Origin: Agroathelia rolfsii
Lineage: Eukaryota > Basidiomycota > Agaricomycetes > Amylocorticiales > Amylocorticiaceae
Direction: 5' to 3'
Assembly (NCBI GenBank): GCA_018343915.1
Contig: JABRWF010000008.1
Span: 2,232,001 to 2,296,000 of the forward strand
Length of the DNA stretch: 64,000 bases
Part shown: positions 1 through 11,664 of the stretch, piece by piece
Position numbering within the stretch: position 1 is the first letter of the stretch
Layout of the letters: every line of letters starts with the position of its first letter
The notes under the pieces: generated by a model
Database searches by the model: none
Seen by the model: only the letters and a program-made list of their open reading frames with translations
Told to the model about the DNA's origin: nothing
Translations under genes and position numbers: made by a program

Positions 1-1663
1 CGGAAGAAGCTTGAAGTCTCAAAACCACATCGGCTCTGAACAAGTAACAAGTTTCCTCCAGACATTCTCGGAGAAGGCCAAACAGAGTGTTGAAGAAGAG
101 GCGCGAATTGACAATGAGATTCTGTCTTTGGATAACCAAATTGAGGAGTATGAACATACTATGAAAGCAAAAGTTGGAGAGGTGAAAGGGAAAGTCCAGC
201 TTATCCTTGTAGCCGAAAACGATGGCCAAGTTGATATCAAGCTGACATACGGTATGGATCTTTTGTACCTTCCATGCTCCAGAGGCATTAGAACTTATAT
301 ATGATGGATTGCATCATGTTAGTCGTCTCTGGCGCAAGCTGGAATTCGGTGTATGAGCTTCACGCTAAGAACGTCGACGGCAAACCTTCGTCATCCGTAG
401 TACTCAACTATAATGCTCAGATAACTCAAGGCACAGGGGAGGACTGGAACGATACAGTGATCAAGCTCAGTACATCTTCTAATGATCTGAGCACCTCTCG
501 GACGATTCCACAACTCCGTGGGGTGAAGCTGCACTCAAATCAGGTCAAAAAACATCATTTTAAGTGATTATTCATGCGAGCTTATGCAAAGACATCCAGG
601 CAATTCCTGCAACTCAGAGATATATCAGAAGCACGCTGTCCTCAATACAAGGGGTACAAACTCGCTCAGGCACTCCTCCTGTCCCGTCCCCACCCGTACA
701 TGTGGCCGAGTCTCGATCATTTCCAGTAGATGGGGGAGTGCGGTCTTCCTTACCCTCTGGTGCCGAGGCATCCTATAGGTGCGAACTACAATTTTCCGAA
801 GCACTCCAGCGAGCTTCAACAAGTTTCAGCAGCATTCAGAAACATCCTGAAAAACCTTCTTCCACGTCGGATCTCCCAGACTCATCCATGATCATCATGA
901 AAAGTTCGGTTTCACTTATATATGCCGTGCAGGGGTTGACCAGTATTCCAAGCGACGGTCTGCCTCATCAAGTCCCAGTAGCGAAACTACCATTTGAAGC
1001 TAAGATATCCCATGTATGTGTGCCATGGATCGAACCGGATGTTTACTTGCGCTGTTCAATCAAAAACACGAGCGACTACAAGATCTTCTCTGGTTCTGTC
1101 AATGTCTTGTTCGACGACACGCTTGTTTCTATGTCTTCTCTTCGGGTGCGTGTCATGACTAATCTGGGATACTTATAGCTAACAGAATTATACACAAATA
1201 TGATTAACAGGACGTCGATATTGGTGATGAATTTGAGTGCTCACTAGGCACAGATCCGGACATACATGTTACCTACTCACGCAAGCATTCTCCTCCCAAG
1301 GCCGAGGGGGGTGGCTTCTCCGAGACGTTCAAGTCCACAGATGTCTTTGCTAAGGTGTCAATTCGAAACAAACATGCCTACAAAATTGAGGAGCTGTATA
1401 TTGAAGATGGCATACCCATTCCGGATGACAAGACATTTAAAGTTATCCTGCAAAAGCCTGAAGGATTGGCAGAAGTTAATGGAGATGACGAGGTAAATGT
1501 AAGGGATGGCGTTTCTATAAGATGGAAAGGCGGCGCTTCAGGAAAGGCTGAAGGTCTGTTTGAATGGATTAGTTGCATCGACTCAGGGAAGAGCATGGGT
1601 CTGGAGACAAGCTGGACAGTTAGAGCGCTAGAGCATATCACTTGGATGGAGATCAAAGCCTGA
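1..1663 (+). CDS. DUF4139 (mucoidy-inhibitor-A-like) protein, copy 1, 5' end outside window
   Basis: This is the C-terminal part of a DUF4140/DUF4139 family protein, whose biochemical role is not established. Exons read as 1-251, 323-543, 600-1145 and 1211-1663, with reading phase kept across all three introns. The first exon holds a coiled coil (SEKAKQSVEEEA, then repeated Glu/Gln) that normally separates DUF4140 from DUF4139. The DUF4139 core follows: SGASWNSVYELHA, GTGEDW, the late KLPFEAKISHV block, and the end block KHAYKIEELYIEDG ... GLFEW ... MEIKA before the stop at 1661-1663. No internal stop or frameshift was seen, so this looks like the functional member of a three-copy tandem array whose other copies are broken. 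The N-terminus lies left of the window. The family call is from recognised sequence pattern, not a search. Confidence 0.8.
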
Positions 1664-2601
1664 TTTTATGCTAGAATAAAATTTTATTCCGTCTGAGATT
1701 AAAAATCAGAGATATACAGTAAAGCTATTTCTGAAGATCACAAAATTGCCAGTAGTTAATGTAGTCACAAGGGTTCAACATTAAATGACACAGCCTGGGG
1801 TCTAATGGAAAACTTGGAGAACCGAAGCACTTTGGTACTGTGGCACATTTAAATGCAAGTGCAGGGGTGCTTGATATTATACACAGCTTGTTAATCTTAT
1901 GCAGCTCATGTGGATGAAATGATTAGTAGATGCCTTTGTCGGACTTGAATACTGAGTCTTTTCACCTCATAAAATGAATGAGTAAATATATTGAATACAA
2001 TCACGGGGATTTACCGCTGCCCAGGCTCTTTTTACTGCTCATCGTGCTGTTATACGGACCCTAGCTATGATTCCGCATTTCCATAAACCATCATTTACGT
2101 GATGCAAGTATAACCCACTGGTAACTTGGACATAAACATGCATCACTGCTAGTGCAGGAGGACGGCTGCCGCGGCCCATTGGCCACCATCAAAAGCTAAG
2201 AGTTCATCGCACATCAATTGGCATACATCTAAGACTTCTGTGAGTCCAATCATAAAAATTGAGCTTTGCAAGAGCGTCTGCTAGTGTCTGAATCTCTGAG
2301 GGGATAAGAAACTGTAGTACTACTAGTATTGATCCGAAAGAGCCACAAGATCAACACACAAGATACGTTCACACAAGCTAATTTGAAAAATGAACGTTGT
2401 AGCAAGTCACGCATTCTGATTTTGAATAGCTGACAGGTCTCTCCACCCCAGTATCATGATGGCAATCACCGGCATCATCCTCATTCTGATTCTGCCATCG
2501 TATCTGCCCAGATTTGTGCAGAATATCAATATATTATTACTTTACACAGCTTGTACTTGGCAGTGATACTTGATGATATCTCAGAGATTATTCAAGGATC
2601 C
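1664..2601. other. Intergenic region between DUF4139 copies 1 and 2
   Basis: AT-rich sequence with no open frame of note and no recognisable repeat. It holds the 3' flank of copy 1 and the upstream region of copy 2. Confidence 0.6.
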
Positions 2602-2608
2602 TATAAAA
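2602..2608 (+). promoter_or_regulatory. TATA box of DUF4139 copy 2
   Basis: TATAAAA lies 62 bases before the ATG at 2670. The spacing is normal for a fungal core promoter, so the broken copy 2 still carries a promoter. Confidence 0.6.
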
Positions 2609-2669
2609 CAGCTCCCAGCGCTGCAGCTTTTTTGCAAGCACTCCTACCTCCCATACATCGGACTGCATC

Positions 2670-4698
2670 ATGACATCATCAGTAGTAACTGTCTTCCCTT
2701 CGAGCAAGACCCTTGTCGAGTCGGTCACTATCTTTAGCTCTCCGAGAAATGTTCCCCTCGTCCGTGTTGCAAAATCTACAGGTATTCAAGGTGTTGCAGA
2801 AGTAGTGAGATCACTTTCATTAGGGCTGAAGGTATCATGATGGTTGAAACAACTATCGAGACGCTTATATTTTGGCTTAACATACTCACGCTGGTTCTTG
2901 GAGGCCGGACCAAATAAAGTTATCATCACCGGACTATCCAGCTCACTTGACAAGAGGTCTGTTCGTGTCTCTGTCAAGGTGGTCCGGCAACACGTCTTTT
3001 CGACCTGGTCTGTACCACGAACGGTACTCTCTCGAATATTCGCCCTTTGGATGGCTCCCCAGAAAATTTAATTGCTATACTTCGTGCGAAACGAAAAATC
3101 CGGGAGAAGATGAAGCGTATACACGAGCATGAGTTCCTTGTCTTCTTCGGATATGGAAAAAGTTTGAAGTCTGAGAATCAAGTTGGTTCAGAGCATGTGA
3201 CAAACTATCTCCAGACATTCTCGGAAAAGGCTAAACAAAGTGTCGGAGAAGAGGCACAACTTGAGGAACAAATCGAATCCTTAGACAAACAGATTCAGGA
3301 ACAGGAACATAATCTGAGAGCAAAAGTTGGAGAAGCGAAAGGACAAGTAGAGCTTGTCCTTATGGCCGAGAATGATGGTCAAGTTGGGGTCAAATTGATA
3401 TATGGTATGAATCTCCTATACATTTTGGACTGTAGGGGAGTAGAAAAACTTACATATATTGGATTGCCCAATTTCAGTCGTCTCTGGTGCGAGTCGGAAG
3501 TCGGTATACGAGCTTCATGCTAAAAATAATAATAGCAAACCTTTGTCGTCCGTGTTGCTGAGCTATAACGCTCAAGTGATTCAAGGTACCGGAGAAGACT
3601 GGACAGATACTGTAATCAAGCTTAGCACGTCTTCAAATGATCTGAGCACCTCACGGACGATTCCACAGCTCCACGGTGTGGAAGTACAATCAAGCCAAGT
3701 AACATTAGCAGGTGTTTATATTAGCTAATGTAAAGATGTCCAGGCGCTGATTGGTTATTCAGCAAGAGGTAGAAATAGACTCGTACACACATCGACAATG
3801 GCAGCTAGAAGGTCACCATCTACGGCATCAGCAATTCCGGCGCAAATATCTCCGAACCCTCTGCTCCCCCTCCCCCCTCAGCCAATCCTGGCAGATTTTC
3901 ACATCCCTCATCCGAGTCGCTCACGTATGGCTCTATCCCAGCTGTCAGGCTGAACGATGCGCCTGCATCACAAGAATCCATGATCCCAAGCGATGGTTTC
4001 CCTCATCAGGTCCCTGTAGCAAAACTGCCGTTCGAAGCAAAGATATCCCATGTTTCCGTGCCTTGAGTCGAACCAAATGTTTACCTACGGTGTTCAATCA
4101 AAAATACTAGCGACTACAAGATCTTCTCTGGTTCTGTCAATATTTTGTTTGACGACGCTCTTGTATCCATCTCTTCTCTTCAGGTATTCCCATGTTTTTT
4201 TTTCTCTTTTTTTTGGCTTAAAATCCCTTTTCATATATAAATAAGGACGTTGACATTGGTGATGAATTCGAGTGTTCATTGGGCACGGACCCCGATGTTT
4301 ACATCACCTACTCACGTGAACATTCTCCTCCCAAGACTGAAGGCGGAGGCTTCTCCAAAACGTTCAAGTCCACCGAGGTACTCACCAAGGCATCAATACG
4401 AAACAAGCATGCCTACAAGATAGAGGAGTTATATATTCAAGACGGAGTTCCTGTTCCGAGTGACAAGACATTCAAGGTTCTTCTGCAGAAACCCGAGGGA
4501 TTAGCTGAGGCAAAGGGTGATGACAAACTTGAGGTGAGGGAGAGCGTATCTGTGGGATGGAAAGGTGGTGCTTCAGGTAAAATCAAAGGGTTGATTGAAT
4601 GGACCAGTTTCGTAGAGGCGGGGGAGAGCCTTGATCTTGAAGCAGGCTGGGTAGTCAGAGCGCCAGAGCATGTTAGTTGGAAAGAGATCAAGGCTTGA
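2670..4698 (+). pseudogene. DUF4139 protein, copy 2, broken full-length copy
   Basis: The start at 2670 opens a clear DUF4140 N-terminus (exon 2670-2831, next exon from 2904: AGPNKVIITGLSSSLD). Three lesions are visible. (1) A one-base loss at about 2973/2974 shifts the frame between RSVRVS and the following TRLFDLVC. (2) A +1 shift near 3860-3880 lies in the Pro-rich linker between MAARRSPSTAS and the SHPSSESLTYGS segment. (3) The TGA at 4064-4066 stands where copy 1 has TGG (VPW in copy 1). The rest stays highly readable, including the coiled coil (3150-3400), the intron 3405-3478 and an intact last exon ending EHVSWKEIKA. That points to recent inactivation. An unrecognised intron could explain lesion 2 but not lesion 3. 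Confidence 0.75.
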
Positions 4699-4928
4699 TT
4701 GGTTTAATTTCTTGTTGTCCTGGAATCACTTCAACCATGTGAAAGTCTGTCCTTCATTAGAAAATACTGCAATCGACATATCGAAGTTCATTATTTATTC
4801 CCTTGATTGAGGACTCAGGCCACAGAGATTACTGAAGAGTGCCAGGGTAAAATACCATTACGATGATTGGAACAGCTAAAATTAGGAGGTTAAGACCCAG
4901 GCAAGTTTAGCAAGGCCAGTTTCTCAGC

Positions 4929-5400
4929 GTGAAACAAACTCGGGCTTCAGGCTTGGATTTGCAAGACTGGAGGATGCGTGTCGCGGTCACGGTGCATGCA
5001 TATGTCACGCATTTCGTTTTGGTGTTGCCATCAAACGATTCCGAGCCTGCGAGGTTGAGTTTCGGCATTGGCAAGACACAGCCACAGGCTCGAATTCAGA
5101 CCCGAGCGTACTACGCCGTTGCCCTTCACACTGAGCACTCACTCAGTGCCCTCACTCGCAGCTATGCAATAGCACAGCGGCAATTTTGTTTCTCCCACCT
5201 ACCTCCCTATCACAAACCATACCTGGCATGTGTCCAACTTTGGGGAGTGTCGAGGTATAGCTATTCTCGAGCATTCCCGGGCTTGGCCTATTGCTCGAAA
5301 GGGGCCGGCCTTAGTCAAGTCGCTTACTAAGGCTCGGCTTCTTTCCTTCCCCCACACTACTATTACTTACCCAGAGTTGCAAAATTTCATAGTTCTGCAA
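4929..5400 (+). repeat. Dispersed non-coding repeat, copy A
   Basis: Two blocks here recur in the same order and spacing near 26.1-26.4 kb. The first contains GCGAGG-TGAGTTTCGGC (around 5050). The second contains CCTATTGCTCGA, GGCCGGCC and a purine-to-pyrimidine stretch ending in TTCCTTCCCC (5280-5350). Part of the second block also occurs inverted near 15.6 kb. No coding capacity is supported. It sits directly upstream of the truncated third DUF4139 copy, so its insertion may have removed that copy's 5' half (inference). Confidence 0.6.
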
Positions 5401-5453
5401 AATCAAAATTTGACTGATAACCTGATTACATAACAATACATTGTAATTACTAC

Positions 5454-6725
5454 TTGATACCAAGAGATAACAGCAAAATCTACCTACTAAAGACTGTTGG
5501 AGTATACAAGCTTCATTCTAAAGCCGCAAACAATAAACCTTCACCGTCTATCTTGCTAGACTATAATGCCCAAGTAACTCAAGGCATGGGTGAGGACTGG
5601 AATGACGCTGCCCTTAAGCTCAGTACATATTCCAGCAGTTTAAATACTTCTTACACAATTACGCAGCCCTGTAGTGTAAAGTGTATTTAAACAAGGGCTT
5701 CCAGCAGATATTGGTGTGAGGTAATTTCGACGACAGCTTCTGCAGCTTTCATGCACACTGAGTGTATGCCTCCAACGCATATAATCACGTCTGTGTCTCT
5801 TCCATTAGATGCGCCATAGCTTCAAGGATAGATGTAGCCAAGGTCACTACTGTCTTTCAGCGAAGAATTACTCCACGAACCATCAGAGTTCGACTGGGAC
5901 GAGCTGCGAGTCTATAATATAATGGCCTACTAGCAGCATCCCACTCTACGAGCCGGGAGCACCGGAAACCCTCTATCATCTTTAATCCATGTCTTCCCGA
6001 TTCATTATGAGAGGTTCAGTTTTTTTCGTATATACTGCGAAGGGGTTAACTAGTATCTTGAGTCTACCTCACCAATTCCCAGTGGCAAAAGTGCCGTTTC
6101 AGGCGCACATGTCTCACATTTCTGTGCCTTTGGTCGAATCGAATATGTATCTGCGCTGCTTGATCAAGAGCACGAGGGACCGTAAAATATTCACTGGACC
6201 TTTGAACATCTTGTTTGATGACACGCTTTTTTCTGCACCTTCTCTTCAGGTATGTGTATTATTAGATTTGAATTTTCCCCTTCTTGTTCATGTGTAAGCA
6301 ATGACATCGACATTGCGATGAATTTGAGTGTTTGCTAGGCATGAGCCCGGATGTCTACGTAATATGATCGCTTGAACAGTCTCCTCTACAGACCGAAGGC
6401 AGAAACATTCAAGTCCACGGATGTACTCGCTTAGGTGCCGATCCGTAACAAGCATGCCTACAAGATTGAGGAATTGTACCTTCAGGATGGGATTCCTGTT
6501 CCAGTCGACAAGGCATGCAAGGTTCTTCTGCAGAGGATCAATGGGAATGGTAAAGTGCAAATGAGGGAGGATATATCTGTGAGATGGAGAGGTGGCGCTT
6601 CTGGCCAGGCTGAGGGCCTGTTTCAATGGCTTGGCTCGATAGACACGGGGGAGGCCTTCAATCCTGAGGCAAGTTAGGTGGTTAGAACCCCTGAAGATGT
6701 TACATGGACAGAGGTCGAGGCCTAG
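5454..6725 (+). pseudogene. DUF4139 protein, copy 3, truncated relic
   Basis: Similarity to copies 1 and 2 begins inside DUF4139 (VYKLHSKAANNK, then LDYNAQVTQGMGEDWND) and runs to the family C-terminus. The N-terminal domain and coiled coil are missing. In-frame stops occur in the last third: a TGA after the MSPDVYVI equivalent near 6366, a TAG near 6432 just before the RNKHAYKIEELYLQDG block, and a TAG near 6676 where the other copies read on. The internal linker region (5690-5990) is no longer alignable by eye. This is the most degraded member of the array. Confidence 0.75.
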
Positions 6726-6731
6726 TTTCAT

Positions 6732-7337
6732 AATGTCTTAATATTATATCTCCACTTATGTAAACATTTTTTGTTTGTTCATGGAATAAACCGTGCACGC
6801 GTTATTCATCATCTGCATTGACAACAGGGCTATGCAAGCAATCCATTATGAGAATTAACTGCCAGTATTTCGCCAATTGTACTGTACAATTATAGAACTT
6901 ATCAGCTAACCCTGAGTGCTCATATGCTCATATTCGAATTATCATGTACACCTGCGTTCTCGATGCTCAACACCCCGACGGAGCAAACCCGAACAGCCTG
7001 AACTTGAACGTACTGATGAGCAAGTCCGCTAATGTTACATACGATTTGTATACAGGGCTTGAAAATTTGGATATTGGCCATCATCGAGTCGATCGCAATT
7101 CCATGCATTGACTCGGATGGTTAGCGTCAGACTCTGACATCAAACCCGAGAATAGTGAGCGTATCGAACGCATGTAATTTTTACATAATCATGTACTTCA
7201 TGGTAGAAATGGTCTAGCGCGCATTCGAGTTAAGTAACTGATGATCCAGGAAACTTCAGAGCGTTAAGGATAGTGGCAGATGAATATATTTGTACACAAT
7301 ATTTGTTTCTACACTCCCCGAAAAGGTCGCCTTATCC
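6732..7337. other. Intergenic region, nothing recognised
   Basis: Separates the DUF4139 relic from the 3' end of the minus-strand gene at 7338. No open frame, repeat or RNA gene was recognised. Confidence 0.5.
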
Positions 7338-9031
7338 TTATTCCGAGTACTCCTCCATATCAACTCTCGCGAAAAGGTCTGGCCCAATTGTAAGATCATT
7401 TTTTCCGAGGACGTCGAGGTGCTCTGAATAGTTGGTATCGGCTAACGTCACCAACGACGGAAAGGGCAGAGAATGGTCCCTCAACCCTATTTCGGCATCT
7501 TCTAGCTCATGGGCAGTCGTAAAATCCGATCGGTCGTAGGACTCAATTGCCAATTCTTTGACAGATGGTGACACCTGCGGGGAAATTGAAGTGAATGGGG
7601 GCATCTTGTTTGGAGCTGGACAGCGAAATGTCGTTGATTTATTTTCATCCGTAAGAGTGGCGGCTAATTGAATATTGTCGGCTTCCGATAGTACTACGGT
7701 AGTATGATTGTATCCAGTAAGGAGTTCAATCGACATGGATATATCAGGCAAGAGGAAATACATTTTCAGAAGAGAACCGCATACCACGCTTTTCAGGAAC
7801 ACCAGTAGATTTTGGATGAGTACTCGTACGACTAGGAGAGTCTTGACCGTCTCCATGAGAAACTGGAGCAGGAGCGTTTTCATCCCAAAAGCCGAAATCG
7901 AAATTTGAGGAAGCCAGTTTTCGATGGCTGTCAAGGGTTGATGCATCGGAAGGATGAGGAAAAGCTTCAGACACGGGTACTTGCTCGCTAGATTGGGGGC
8001 AGCCCACGCCATTCCGGCTAGCTTGGTTTGGCCACAGTTCAAGAGAAGATGCTGCGAGCCAGTCTGACGATGGTGCATAAGGTAGACCCAGAATGTCGCC
8101 AATAGTCTTCCAAGGATCTTCCATATCGAATATATCATTGCGTATGTTCAGAGTGTTAGCTTCATCAGGTAGGTTAATTGGTATCGTAGGTTGGGGAGAA
8201 ACAGGAGGAAAGTAGTCGATATCAAAAGTTGAGGTAATGACCGAGTCAGGTAAGGTCGCTGCATTCATCATCAACACTAAATCGTTTGAAGAACATGAGA
8301 TATCATTGTACAAAATGGATGGCCGAAAGATATTGGAGCGAGGAGTGGGACTGGTAAACGAGAGGTCTGCGAGCGTTGAATCATCAAAATCCGAGATGAA
8401 CATTTCTTTTCTCCGAAATAGATAAGAGGGAGCGTTAGCAGATACAGAACGACGCAGGTTGTCGGGATCATCACTAGAGTAGGAATACAAAGACCCTGAT
8501 ATACTCCTCTCATGCAGAGAAGGTGGAGTGTGGGTGGAAATTGCTGAGTAATCGAGCGATTGTTCGTTTGCTGCTAGGGTGAGTGGATGAGATTGAATTG
8601 TATGACCGGCTTTGGAGGGCTTGGAGAGGGGCGAAAATTCAGAATACATATTTTTTTTCAAGGATATATCTTTTTCGGGGCTTTTGCTAAGAAATAATCC
8701 AGTTTCTGAGTCAGGAAGCGTGGGCCAGGATCTTGACGTCGGACTGACGAGCTCTGAGTCCTGTTCAGTTTGTCTGCAAAGTTGAAGCGTTTCTGACCGT
8801 TTTCCTGAGACAGGAGGGCGTTTCTTGAGGTTAATCAAGTCCGGCAATTGCAAAACCCGATTGAGTGTCGCCCTCAGGCATGTGGCTACCCAAGAACACA
8901 TTGTTAGCATGTACACCTTTCTAAACTTGTGGCACATTACGATCGGAGATGTCCAACATGTGGACCACCTTCGAGTGATACTTTCTGGAGGAAGCCGAAG
9001 AAGACGAAGACGAAGCACGAGAAGAAGCCAT
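7338..9031 (-). CDS. Hypothetical Ser-rich protein, 505 aa
   Basis: Three exons fit: 9031-8941, 8885-7785 and 7663-7338. The 55-bp first intron has a clean TGCTAAC branch site and TAG acceptor; the second is 121 bp. Joined length is 1518 nt in one frame. The start is the ATG giving MASSRASSSSSSASSRKYHS. The protein is hydrophilic and rich in Ser, Pro and Asp, with no membrane segment and no family I recognise. A conserved-looking patch is LQLPDLINLKKRPP near residue 50. A regulatory or scaffold role would fit the low-complexity composition, but nothing in the sequence proves it. The small membrane-protein gene lies 265 bp upstream on the same strand. Confidence 0.6.
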
Positions 9032-9296
9032 ATGAGCTGAATCAAATGATATGATGCCTTCCTTTTTACGAGCATGGGCCAGCGAGATGGGTGAGGGTAA
9101 GTGCCTGGACGCACTGTTGCGGACTGTATATTGTGCCGAATGGGACGGCTTTGTTCTATCCAAGCTAGCAGCAAGGATACCGAGTCGCTGTCGTCCAAAG
9201 TGCATCCTTTGTGCCCTGCCTGGGCCATCGTTACGCGCCTTGGTCACGTTTCTGAATAAATGATGACCACGGCAAGACCATGAGGACAACGTGGAT

Positions 9297-9557
9297 TCAT
9301 GCTTGCCGCTTCCCACCCATGTAATTCGCACCCGTCATGTCTTTCGTAAAAAGTAAAAGTACCAGTGCCACCAAGAGGTAGTGCCAGTGGAAGGACTCCA
9401 ATAGCTTGTTGATGAATACTGTGGTTGTCAACACAGTGGCAGTTTGCTTCCGACGAGATGGCGCGGATGTGGCAACTAGCACCTGGCCCAGTCTTTCCGC
9501 AACTCCCACCACTGCATAGTACGTAGGTAATAGATCTGACAATGTATCTCTTTGCAT
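9297..9557 (-). CDS. Small single-pass membrane protein candidate, 86 aa
   Basis: An uninterrupted ATG-to-stop frame has one strong hydrophobic helix near the C-terminus (WHYLLVALVLLLF, about residues 58-70) followed by a short polar tail, TKDMTGANYMGGKRQA. The first half is mildly polar. Tail-anchored topology is plausible. I do not recognise the family. Support is the sharp helix-plus-charged-tail layout rather than homology, so it could still be a chance frame. Confidence 0.4.
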   Translation of the reverse strand: MQRDTLSDLLPTYYAVVGVAERLGQVLVATSAPSRRKQTATVLTTTVFINKLLESFHWHYLLVALVLLLFTKDMTGANYMGGKRQA

Positions 9558-10180
9558 AACTCTCGAGACTATCTGTTTATGCCACGCATTGATGCATTAT
9601 TAAGCATGTGCATCCTAGCTATCTTCAGCAAACAAGAACGTGTGCATGAAATCGACCGCACTCCACACGTCTGGTGAACTCATGATGACCACTTCAACGC
9701 AAAATTCTCCATTGTTTTGTCACTTTGAGGCAGTGAGGCTGCGGCAAAAAATGTGGCTCATCCAAGATCTCCTTTTCAGGCAGTTTCTACAAGCTAACCA
9801 TAGCCGAACCACCAGGCGCTTGTGTGGTACGTTCCGTGTCCCGAAAGGGAAGCTGGCTTTGGTATAAAGTCAACTAATAGTCTGGACGGCTCGATACCAT
9901 CCCATTAACATCCTATCCCAACCTCACCGCTCTTTCCTCATCCCCCTAAGTTTTAGACACCCAAGTCTATTATAGAATTGAAGCGCCTTCGATCCCTGCG
10001 GAAATATCATCTCTGTATCGCAGATTATAAGTAACTATCGCAAGCTACTTTCATAACTTAGTCACGTACAATACCTCACTAGCAACGCACTCTTCTTCTG
10101 AGAGGTAAATGCATTTATGGACTAATTGCTCAGTGTCTTACATTATTAATACGCGATTCAGGCAAGTGCATACTACCGCG
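9558..10180. other. Divergent promoter region
   Basis: Lies between the minus-strand small ORF and the plus-strand gene at 10181. Short open frames here (for example 9640-9867) have no coding character. No other feature was recognised. Confidence 0.5.
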
Positions 10181-11301
10181 ATGCCGACGCATGTCAATCC
10201 GGCCGGTGCCATACGATTGCCTCCCCAAGTGAGTTTCACTGATTATATTAAATGTGTCAATGTTGAATTATTTGCCTCAGCAATGTCAAAAAGCTTCATA
10301 CGCCACATTGCCCCACAAAGTGATACCCAAAGCTCGAAGTCGACGAGTTAACTCTGAACAGAGTAACGCAAATATTCATCAGCATCGCCACCAGCAGAGC
10401 CCCGTGCATTCACAGCTTCAGGAGCATACATCTGGCTGTTTTTCCACTTCTAAATCACAGGTATTCTCCTATCCACGAACTTTTAAAGCAGTTTCTAAGT
10501 CAATGCATTAGACTCGATGCCAGAAGGACCCTGTGAGTAAGAAAACGGCGTTATACGAGGAGAAACTACAGCAATCGCCTAAGAAGAAGAGATTCTTTCC
10601 TGATTTATTTCGGCGGTGCGTTGTACAATCGTCTTGACACTTATGCTTTTTCTTATTATGCCCGATTGACTAATAGAAGGAGAACAGTCTCTTGCGAGAT
10701 TGATGAGGGATGGCACATTGTGGACTTCGACGAAAAGCACACCGGAACGCTCAGGAAGCGTCGTGCAATTCCAGATCTCAGATCAGCTTCCACCCCAAAT
10801 CTTTCCCTATCTCAACGTCAACACCACCCTCCTATTTCAGCGGCTCAAATGGAGAGATTTATTGCTTTCCGAAGCGCCACATGTGGCGGTGGGGGTAAAT
10901 ATGCGGCTACTACAAGTGCGACTCATGCATTTCCACACATATACAACCATCCGTATGCGGCGTCAGCCTATTTTGACACACCTTCTACACCTTCGCTTGT
11001 TTCCCACTCTCGCTCAACGTCAGATACCTCTATATCTACGACCTCTAGCATGGACCCTCGCCTCAGTGCAGCGTCCGGTCGCGCTCGTAAATACTCCGCC
11101 AAGCAGGCAGCTTTACTTGCGCGGCCCCCTTGTCCTCCGCCATCTTACCCTATCCCCAATACTCCTGTGGCACGATCTCTGAGGGATATTCCTGATGTTA
11201 GGGAGTCCGGAATCTACTTTGGTGCTGACTTTGAGACTGATGAGCCTACACTTTATTGCATCACGCCCCAGGATCACGCAAGATCTTTCTCCAATCGGTG
11301 A
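10181..11301 (+). CDS. Hypothetical protein, 318 aa
   Basis: Four exons join in phase: 10181-10228, 10281-10460, 10512-10615 and 10677-11301 (957 nt). Introns are 51-61 bp with GT/AG ends. The product starts MPTHVNPAGAIRLPP, has a basic segment (KKKRFFPDLFRRRR) around residues 100-115 that could be a nuclear signal, then a Ser/Thr/Pro-rich region and an acidic-aromatic C-terminal patch (GIYFGADFETDEPTLYC). No catalytic motif or membrane segment is visible and I do not recognise the family. The cleanly phased introns argue that the gene is real. Confidence 0.6.
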
Positions 11302-11664
11302 ACAACATGCACTATTACTGAGCTGATGCGATAACAATGGTCGTTCCCTTCTCTCTTTCATTTATCACACTAAATAACACTCTTTATTTATTTATTCCAT
11401 CTTTTTATTTAACTATATTTTTGCATACAACCTGCACATTCATTCCTTAACGTTAGCTCACTTCTATCTTCTTATACTTATTTATTCTCAGTGTATCTCG
11501 CCTGCTGGTTCCCTCAAAATTCTGACGTTCTTTTAGTTAAGGTTTTCATATGTAACCCATTTCTATCCGTTCCTTGAAATCCAATATGTAGCTCTACGAG
11601 TATAAATGCTAAATCTAGTTTACACAGACTTTGCCACGATTTATCCCTAACATGTTCGAATCTA
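11302..11664. other. Convergent 3' intergenic region
   Basis: Pyrimidine- and AT-rich sequence between two convergent genes, the 318-aa gene and urease. It holds both 3' flanks and no open frame. Confidence 0.5.

Noticed and set aside
9640..9867. 75-aa open frame on the plus strand
   Set aside because: No domain and it lies in the divergent promoter region.
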